Assembly: GCA_030374765.1 (NCBI GenBank)
Contig: JARGXX010000117.1
Location: 1,528,112 to 1,592,111 of the forward strand
Length of the DNA: 64,000 bases
Origin: Agarophyton chilense
Taxonomy: Eukaryota; Rhodophyta; Florideophyceae; Gracilariales; Gracilariaceae
Reading direction: 5' to 3'
The position numbers were made by a program, and so were the translations under genes. Under the pieces are notes generated by a model that was not told the origin of the DNA, did no database searches, and worked only from the letters and a program-made list of their open reading frames with translations. Shown here one piece after another: positions 37,202 through 46,000 of the stretch. Position 1 is the stretch's first letter; each line of letters opens with the position of its first letter.

Positions 37202-37388
37202 AATACATTGGTGTTTTTGGAAGCTGAAAAATCATTGAAATTTTCGATGTCTGTGTCTGAGGTGAGAACGAGGCCGTCTAGAAAAAAATTGTAAATTTTA
37301 TGCTGAGGTCCAGATTGAGCGGAAACACATGTAATTTTAATAAATTTAGCGAAGAACACGCCTCACTACGCTGAAAACGCATGTCTGT
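37202..37388. repeat. Diverged ~185-bp direct repeat, right member
   Basis: This is the counterpart of 36593-36776 immediately after the 425-bp repeat, with substitutions and small indels. Confidence 0.6.
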
Positions 37389-39672
37389 CCGAGATTGAAA
37401 AATCACCATGAATGGTGCTGAAAATCAAGGTTGTCTGAGACAGCACGGCTGTGTCTGAAGCACGCTCCAGAAAGTGAGGACAGCTGCCAAATTCAACGCA
37501 GCCTATGCGCATCATGTTGAGCACTTTTGGCGTCACCCAAAACACGTTAAGGTTCTCTCTCGTATCGCTGAACCCGAACATTGTTAAACGATTTTAACCC
37601 CAAAATAACCTCACCTTAAAATCCCGACTGTCATACCATCACGAGTCTCAGAGCTATGTGATAGTTCTATCAGTTGTCGCAAACACTGTGCTCTGGTTGC
37701 TTAATGGATGCAGCATGGAGAAGCGAAAGTGTTGTATACAGCGGCACGATGCCGGCGGAGCGAAGGCGGCAACGAGCGAAACCTTCGTATTCAAAGGCGC
37801 ACGGGCGACAGGACGGCTGCACGTCACTGCTGGCTAGTGCGGGCGGCATTGCGTCAGAATCGACCAAAAACGACGTACATGTTTCCGATTGTGCCAGTAG
37901 GGGCAGCAAAGAGCGTAAGCGCCATGATCAGAAGGCCGCCAGTAGCAGACCGGACGGCGACCGCTTTTAAGACTGTAGGTTGTACGACGGCGAGGACGAG
38001 AACCATCGACGTGTTTTCTAGCAGGCATGCGCACAAAGGTCTCAAATAACGACTGCGATGATAATAACAGGGCGGCGGCAGCGAGAAAGCGGTGGCGAAA
38101 ACGATCGCAGCGAAACGTGAACGGCGCCAACAAGTACGGCGCGACAACGGCGGCGACAACCAATGTAACCCGACTCTAGTGGCGACGAAAAGCTCCACTG
38201 AAAGACAGCAGCAACGGCGACAACAAGTTTGGCTTATCGAGCGCGGCGCAATGGCGGCAGTTATAAAGAGCTCTGCTGGATGGCAGTGGCAACAACGATT
38301 GCGATGTTGCTGCAGGGACTTCGACAAGCACTAAGCTACTGCTGGGGCTGCACCCAACGCAACCCGACGGCCGCTTCGACAGCGAGCATGGTGTGGCGGA
38401 GGAGGCTCCAATAATCGGGAGGCCTATGTGATGAAAGTCAACTGGCGTGGCCCTTTGGCAGTCGAATCAACATGCGAAGTCTAACGGCCACAACAGCACG
38501 ACCGACAAAACGGCGGGAGCCACAGCCGGAGCCGTGCGTGGGGTGCAACCCTAGCCGAAAAAGGGCGGTGGCTGAATCCACAATTCTAGGGGTGATGTTG
38601 CGGAGCAGGCGGCAGCAATACGAGTGGTGCGGGTGCAGCAAGTTTAAAGCGTGCATGAGCGGCATAAATTCGTCACAACTAGAAAGTATCGTAGCGCTTC
38701 AGCGGCAGCGTATCGATCAGCAACGTACGGCGAGGATCGGCAGCGGGATTCACATGCGGTGTGTTTCGGAGGTGGCGACGGCAGCGATGGTAACCTGGAG
38801 AGCGGCGCAGCCGCGGAAAGCACATTGACTGTGGGACAGCCTTACCAGTCGTAAAGCGAGCGAACCGCGGCAACTTCAACATCGCCAGCAGTGTCGCAAC
38901 TCGATCAAGAGCAGTAGCGAGGCTACTGCCACGGGACGCCACTATTGTTGCTACGGCGTCGACTAGCGCATTGGCAGCAGAAGCGGCGTGATCAATAGCC
39001 TGAAGCGAATACCGCTCGAATGATAGGAAACTGCAGATACAGTTAGGTTCTTAAACGGTTTTGTATAGTTCTGAAGGACTGTAATTCACGCCTGGAAGAA
39101 GTCATGACACGGGATGTTTGTGTACACAGAACTCTTGGCAAGTATATGGAGATAACTTCTCTTCTGAAATTCTTAAAAATTGGGATCATTTTTGAAGTAA
39201 TGCGTCCTGAGCGCTGACAAGGCCCCCATCTCGCCACTTCGACACGCTCTCCGGGGTACCATACGAAAGGCCGCTTTTGTAGCGAAACAGTCTACTGTCT
39301 CTGTAGTTCAGAGCCTCTCCTCGTGATACCCTTTGCATCGCGGTGTGCACTACCTCTTACGCTACAACGGTATGCGTACACGCACGAGCTAAGTCGCGAA
39401 GCGCCGCAGCTTTGTCAGGCAGCGGTCAGCTGCCACACGCTCGATGGGTATTACAGCACGCATGCGCTAAATCCTCAGCCAACTGCCGCTGTCCAAACTA
39501 AATGTTCCACCCTGTGCGCGCCATTTTTTCGCCTCAACGCGTCAACAGCACCTCATGTGTGCCGCTCTCAGCCTTCAATCCTACGGTCTTTCTTGTTGAA
39601 TCAACGCTGTGACAGCTTTCCTTCCATTCAGAAATCATTCCCTTCTTCACGATTTCCTGCTTACTCGTCATC
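37389..39672. other. Non-coding region with triplet-biased GC-rich stretch
   Basis: From about 37,700 to 38,960 the plus strand is dominated by imperfect CNG/GCG/ACG triplets (many GGC, AGC, ACA units) in all frames. This gives several overlapping low-complexity frames on both strands. It looks like a degenerate trinucleotide-derived region, not a gene. No domain is recognised. Confidence 0.45.
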
Positions 39673-40290
39673 TTGTCTTCTCCGATCATTCCATCTTCGT
39701 ACTTGCGGCATTCTCTTGATCACCCTTCTACACGTGCAAGGCAGATACAAAGCTCTCTTCATGGTCTTTATCTGGCTTCTAGTCCCGCATCCTCTCTGCC
39801 CTCCATGCGACCCGCTCCCGATTATCTAGGCCCTGATTCCTCATCACGAGCTGTCATTCGTCGAACCGACTTCTCTTCTCTGAGGTCGGGATCTCCGGAT
39901 TCAGGACCGAATTACAATGCTCCCTCATCCCCCGTGAACGCCCCTTCACGCCCCATTGCTCCCTATCCTGTGCAATTCGACCACACTAGTCCCTAAAATC
40001 CGTATGCGTCCGAATCCAATCAACCCGAGGCATGTGACATTGTGATTGTGCTAACTGAAAATGTAGGCCCCATCATTGGAAAACACGGCGATACCATCAA
40101 GGCCATACAGAACTCCTCTAATTTTATTGTTTCCATGGATCGAAGCTATCCCAGTCGCGATCGAAAAATCCGTTAAGACTCAGCCTTAGAAACTCGAGAG
40201 ATGTGGATTCCAGTCTCCAAAATTGGGCTCGTCATTGGTGCGGGTGGCGCTACCATTCGTTCTATCAAAGAGAAGACGGGGGCTTAAGCC
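39673..40290 (+). pseudogene. KH-domain RNA-binding protein pseudogene
   Basis: One frame reads from 39673 through stops at 39994-39996, 40174-40176 and 40285-40287. After a Ser/Pro-rich N-terminal part come two KH-domain cores. The first has IIGKHGDTIK (GKHG at about 40078-40089). The second has LVIGAGGATIRSIKEKTGA (GAGG at 40237-40248). The GxxG loop is the nucleic-acid-binding signature of KH domains, and two in series suggest an FBP/PCBP-like multi-KH protein. Stops in a single maintained frame indicate a recently dead copy. No introns are evident, so it may be a retrocopy or captured fragment. Confidence 0.75.
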
Positions 40291-40726
40291 TCAATTCACT
40301 ACTACTAGGATCAGGTTGGGTTCTATGATTTTACATGCGTTTGGGCTGCTTACATGTTGTCATTGCTCTGACACCAACCATGGAACGCAGGGCAGAATAA
40401 ATGTATGTGCGTTTTTGACAGCGCCTGATGGATGCAATGGAACGCGATTAAATTTTTAATTTTTTGGAGAACCAGTTGTATGCCAAGGCGCTCCGGTAAA
40501 TTGAGCCCCGTTCCATTGTTGATCATTTTACGATACCAAAACCATAGAACGCGGCGAAATGGAGCATGGTATTTACTTCAAGCATCCCATGGTTCATATA
40601 ACTCGCATTTCATATCTCTGATCGGTAATGGTGCAGTACTGCCCTCAAACTTGTACGTGTGAAACGAATGTGAAAGTTTATACTTACGTACAGCTGCATT
40701 TACTTTCATATCTGACTAAGCTCGTT
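40291..40726. other. Intergenic
   Basis: Short frames only; no recognised domain or repeat. Confidence 0.5.
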
Positions 40727-41346
40727 TCACACCTTCCTCACATTTGAAAACCAAACGCCAATCCTTAGAACATTGGGAGTTTCGTCTTCCGACGACGATA
40801 ACCATTTCGCAAAAACCCGGTCTTGTTCGTGAAACATAGTAGAGTCAGAACGTAAGCTTGCCACTTGTGATTCGTTGAAGAGACTGCAGTCTCTGTCGCA
40901 GAAAAGATCATGTACCAAACGTGCCCTATTCATCGGCGATGATCTCCACAGATACCAGCCAAGATCCCTGAGAAGAACCAGTCTACAAGTAGGACCGAAA
41001 CCCAGCCCATCCCTGTGTACTTTGAATCCTTTCGCGTAAGACAGACCACACTTGAAACAACCTCCAGATGGTATTGCAAGATCTTAGTCACACAAGCGGT
41101 ACCTGTGATCCTTTGAGTAGCATCTGAAGTATCGGTTCATTTTCCACCCGCAACTTTGATTACCGTGTTTAACAACTGCTTTGTGTGAAACATAGCAAGC
41201 AATGCAATCATGTTCAAATTCTCTAATGAGGGACTCGCAAGTCCCTACACCATGACTCATTGAGTCTTCTTCATGAGAAGATGTAAATTGTAGTGCCCGA
41301 CTAGAAGGTTCATATGCTTGAGAGAAGGCGTTAGCAGGACCTTCCC
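40727..41346 (-). pseudogene. C-terminal remnant of a RecQ-element helicase
   Basis: The minus-strand frame is open from 41346 to 40727 except for one TAA at 41084-41086. It aligns with the C-terminal ~170 residues of the 1,875-codon protein at 43034-48661. Shared features are a zinc-knuckle-like FRCYSKDHRYRLC, then GGCFKCG, KGFKVH, FG..C, and LGWYLWR corresponding to LAWVLWR, and near the end NVLRIGVWF corresponding to NILRLAAWW. It lies in the same orientation, just downstream of the intact gene, and is cut off by the 425-bp repeat at 41347. It is therefore a fragment of a second, diverged family member. Confidence 0.8.
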
Positions 41347-41771
41347 CTATATATATTACAGGTTGTAAGTGTGGGCTGGCGCTTGGTAAAACGCAGTTGT
41401 CAGTAGCGCTTGGTAATTACATACACCAAGCGCCACGCGCTGCATTCGACGTATGTGCGATTTTGACCCCCTGGATGGAAAACGTTGTGCTGGAGAGCGC
41501 GTATGACACATTGGCACGCTCAAAAAATCGTGGCTAATTGCGCTCAGGCGCTTCGTTCGGGTAACGTAGCGCGCGACTTGCCAGATGTTGGGGCGCAGCA
41601 CTCATTTTTGCAATTTTTGCTTTTGAAAAAATCATAAATTTTACGCGCGCTGGGCTTTCTGCCAAATCCTGCGTTTGCACATGCTTTATTGTAACATTTT
41701 TGCTACACAACGTGGAGGCGTGCGTCGAGTGTGGCACTCAAAGGCGCTTGGTTTCAGCCACATCTCCGCTG
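41347..41771. repeat. 425-bp dispersed repeat, copy B
   Basis: This is a direct copy of 36777-37201 at an offset of 4,570 bp with no net indels. It abuts the RecQ C-terminal remnant. It is followed by unrelated sequence, not by the 185-bp repeats that flank copy A. Confidence 0.9.
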
Positions 41772-42203
41772 CACAGTCGAGCTGTGTTGTAAGCTGGATA
41801 ATGTGCGAAATTTTTATCAAAAGAAAGGGTTAGGGTATGCGTTTGCGCTTGGTTCTGTGGCGATTTCGTGGAGGCAGTTGGCACATTGTCAGGCGTTTTG
41901 TATGTGCGTTTTTGGGGTCGTGGACGCGGCTAAAAAAGGTGCGTTTGCGCTTGGTTCTAGGATGGTTTTCATATCCGGCAACACTGGGGGCCGATATTCG
42001 TTGGTATTGTCAAGTTCAATGTAGGTTGAGTGTGGTGAGTAGTAGGTCAGGCGAGTGCTGGCGCCACACTCTCAGCTAAAGAAGACGCGTGCAGTGCGTT
42101 TAGTGAGGTAGGGATGACGTATGCTTAACGATGCCAGGTAGGGTCTTATGACGTTAAGGTTTGTCCAACAGTGCCATCGCCACAAAGTAGCTATTGGTCA
42201 GGG

Positions 42204-42590
42204 CCTACGGGAGTTTACGTTTTCGTACAGGAAACCATTGTGTACGGGCTTTTACAGGTTTCAGGGGTTTAGGAGTTTAGGGGTTTTAGGGGAAGCTTTA
42301 CCCTACGGGAGTTTACGTTTTCGTACAGGAAACCATTGTGTACGGGCTTTTACAGGTTTCAGGGGTTTAGGAGTTTAGGGGTTTTAGGGGAAGCTTTACC
42401 TTTATGGGATTTTGAATTTACGGAGAGGAAAACATTGTGTAGGGGTTTTAGGGGTTTTACAGGTTCAGGGGTTCAGGGGTTCAGGGGGTTTAGGGGAAAC
42501 TTTACCTTTATGGGATTTTTTATTTACGGAGAGGAAAACATTGTTTAGGGGCTGGTGGGCTTTAGGGGTTTTAGGGGAAGCTTTGCGTTT
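42204..42590. repeat. Tandem ~80-105-bp G-rich repeats with telomere-like motifs
   Basis: There are four tandem units: 42204-42301, 42302-42400, 42401-42506 and 42507 to about 42587. The first two are nearly identical and the last two have a diverged 5' half. Each ends in a run of TTTAGGGG, TTTTAGGGG or TTCAGGGG followed by AAGCTTTACC or a similar sequence. The motif resembles plant and green-algal telomere repeats (TTTAGGG, TTTTAGGG). Similar motifs recur at 52911-52951. Confidence 0.8.
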
Positions 42591-43000
42591 ATTGGATTTT
42601 AGGGGTTTTAGGGGTCTAGAGTCGAGACGTCAAGTTCCAGTATAGTACGAATGCGTGGTGAACAGATTGTTTGAGGGTGTACTCGATATCTGCTGTGGTT
42701 GGATAAAGTTCTGTGTTGAGCGACCTGCATTCGATAAGTGTACTGGGCTTTATGTGTAGGACTGATATAGATTGTAGGTTGTTTCGTTACACTGTATTTT
42801 TGAGGCGGAGTTGGGGTATTTAGGGGCTGAGGTTGAGCTGGAGATAGAGTCGTTTGAATAACGCTTGTTGCTGGTTTGGGTGTAATGTAACGGTCGAATA
42901 TGGGGTGTTTGGCGTTATACTTAAGTAGAAAGAGGAGGAAATGTGGTTTTCTGTGGCAAGGAAGAGAGTTGAAAGCAAAATGGAGAAAGAAGAATGGGTG

Positions 43001-43006
43001 TTTATT
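43001..43006 (-). terminator. Candidate polyadenylation signal for the RecQ-element gene
   Basis: AATAAA on the minus strand lies about 28 bases after the stop codon of the 1,875-codon gene. Confidence 0.4.
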
Positions 43007-43033
43007 GTACCGGGTTGGAATCTAAAATCGTGC

Positions 43034-46000
43034 TTAAATGAGTGTTGTGGTTGACTTCCACCAAGCTGCAAGGCGTAGAATGTTGGGAACGGCAAAGTGG
43101 TTGTTGTGTGTTAACCAATCATGAAACATGGCGTCTATTTCAAGGTGGAGGGGTGAGGAATCTTGGGAGGATTGGGAAATGGAGTTGAACTTGGATTGCA
43201 TGCGGCCGTCAAAGAGGTGGAGTGCAAATTCGGAGCGAGTTTTGGAGCATGTTCGCCACAAGACCCATGCCAGTTGATAGAGCGAAATGAAGATGCAGTG
43301 TCTTGTTCCAAAAGTGTGCGGTTGAGAATGAGTTTTGAGTCCCTTGCAGAATCCGAGATGGCAACGGTAGCAGGTTCCTTGAGGTGATTTATCGAACCTG
43401 CAGTTGCGCGATATATGGTGCGGCGAAAAGCATCTGAAGCATCGTTGACGGGAATGGGGGCATGCATGAGTGTCTGTCAAGTGCACTTGCGTTTTTTCGT
43501 GCAGCAAGCATGGCACACAGAGAGGGGCAAGTCGGCGGGAGAGCTCCTCGAAGTGTGACACGATTTGTTGCGGTGTTTTTCGTTCCAAGGTGTAAAAGAA
43601 GGTGGCAGAGTGCGACTGAGATTGAGAAGGAGCGACAGTGGGCGATTGGGTCGCAGCGGATGGATACGTGGTTGTCAGCAGCGGCGATGGAGTGGAGGTG
43701 GGGGGTCGTGGTGGACGACTGGCGTGGGGTTTGGGGCTTTGTGTTGGGCCGCCGTTGGTGTTGGTGTTTTGATTGTTTAAGGATGTTCTGTTTGATTGAT
43801 TGGGACCGTTTTTTGGCGGCGTGGGCGTTTGTGGGGAAGCGCTGGGTGACGGTGAAATGGATTGGGCGTGCTGAGAGGCAGAAGGGGTAGCGGAAACGGA
43901 GCTTCGTTCAGGGGTGGGGGAGGGGGAGACAGCTGCGATGCTATTGCAAATATCGCAATTAAGAACCGAAGGAGAGAAGAGACAGATGCCTGGTTCTTTT
44001 CCGTCCATGTGGAAATAGAGGGCGTTCCTTCGACAAACAGATTTGCATTCGACCCAATGCTGCGCTTCCAACCAACGCTCCGTGGAAAGTGCTTGGTTGT
44101 ATATGCGATTGGGCTCCTCAAACGCATTTGTGTTGGAAGAGGACGAAGAAAGAGTTTCCGTGACGAGTTTGAAGTAGGGCTGGAAATAAATGGTGACGCA
44201 AGTGGATGGGTTTCCATCGCGGCCGGCCCTGCCGGCCTGTTGCGCGAGGTCGCAAAGACTCGCTACTCCACCAAAGTTGAAAACCAGGCGAACGTTGGGA
44301 ACGTCGATGCCCGTACCAAAAGAAGAGGTGCAAACCATGAAGAGAATGTGGTTGGTTGTGGGCGCGCTGGAAGAAGGCGGAGAGTTCCAAAGGGTGTGAG
44401 CCCGGCGTTTACGAACATCGGAGAGACCAGAATGGTACAGGAGAACCGTGACAGTAGTGGATTGTTTAAGGGCACCAAAAGAAGAACGCGAAGCGGAGAG
44501 AGCTTCATGGACAGCTTCGGCAGCCGGGCGTGTCAACGAGAATATAAGAACGCGAGCTAGGGTTGTGTCAGCCGACGAGTGAAGTAATCGAGCCACATGC
44601 TCTTGCATGATTGAGACGCCCAGCTGAAGCAGGTATCCAAACACATCCTGAAAGTGGCCATGAGCGGCGCGAAAGCGTGTGGCACGCGAAGTGCTGGGGG
44701 CTGAGCTTAGGTGATACACGACAAAAGAAATGTTGTTTCTTGCAGTCGAAGAAGCGTACACATGCGCGTTCGGGATGTGCAGCTGCGACAGAAGAAGGGG
44801 GCGGTCGCGCGGCGGCACTGTCGCGCTTAAAAGCACGCGAGGGATCTTTGTGGGAATATGGCCGAAGCAGTTGTGGAGGTTGGCCAAGCACGGGCGAAAG
44901 TGTTGCCATAAAAGAAACAAGTGACATTCATCGATGGCAATGCGGGCGAGGCGGTCGGCGGCGATCAGTCGCGTGGTGAACTCTGTAAAAGAAGGAAGAG
45001 AAAGTCTTTCAGCGGAAAAGATGTAAATGTCGGCAAAGGAGTGCGATCCGGGAGGGGTGGGTGTACGAGAAGCACGAAGGCCGAAGAGCTGAGCGCGCAG
45101 TTCGTATTCACTGAGCAAGGCTGTGAGAGGGGTGATGAGAACGGTGGAGTATTTGCCCTTTTCCATGAAGACGGGGAGCAGAAGAGATAGTGTTTTTCCA
45201 GATCCAGTCGGCTGGAGTAGTAGCATGTTGGAAAGCCTGTTGTACACGGCCGCTGTGTTCACAAATTGTTGGTGGGACTTGAATAAAGCGGAGTCGTTGG
45301 AAAGTGCCTCTCTTAGTGCTCGGAGCATTTCTGATGTAGTATGTTCGTAGGTCACAAGCGGTTGTTGTAAGAGAGAAGCTCCACCGCGCGGTATGGCGGC
45401 TGCCATAAAAGCAGGCGGATGTGGATTGAAAGGATGAGAGGCGGCCAGGTTTAGGTTGATTTGAGAATGGGGGATCGCAGAGCGGTCAGTGGGAGGGGAC
45501 GGGGTTGGCTGCGATGTATGGATGGAGCGCTTTGGTTCAGGTGTAGGTAGAACTGTGTCAGAAACCGGACGTTTTCTGTGGTGTTGTTGTTGTTGTTGTT
45601 GTTTGGTGAGGGGAGCATTAAGAAGAAGACCGAGATACTGGTGCCATTTGCTGGACCACTCGCGATATTTGGAAAGTTGAGAGTGCTGCAAACCGGATAT
45701 GTCATGTGGTGTACGAGCGTAAAGAAAAGCGGCGGTGTGCGCAGAGTGGCCCGCCTGGCCATGGGCAGTGGTCAATAGCTCTTCCAAGATGTGATCGGCT
45801 ACAGAAGATGCGGTGACATTGGAAACTGTGTTGGTCATTCCCACGGTGAAGTTTCTATAGTCGTTGAAGGATATCGGGAAACCGCGTTTGCTCAAGTGAG
45901 AGCTGATTATCGAGCGGATGGTGTTTGCGGCATAAGGAATTCCGCAGTTGGCGAACAGCATTTTCCAATGCATCTGGAAACAGTTTTCCCCGTGTAGGCG

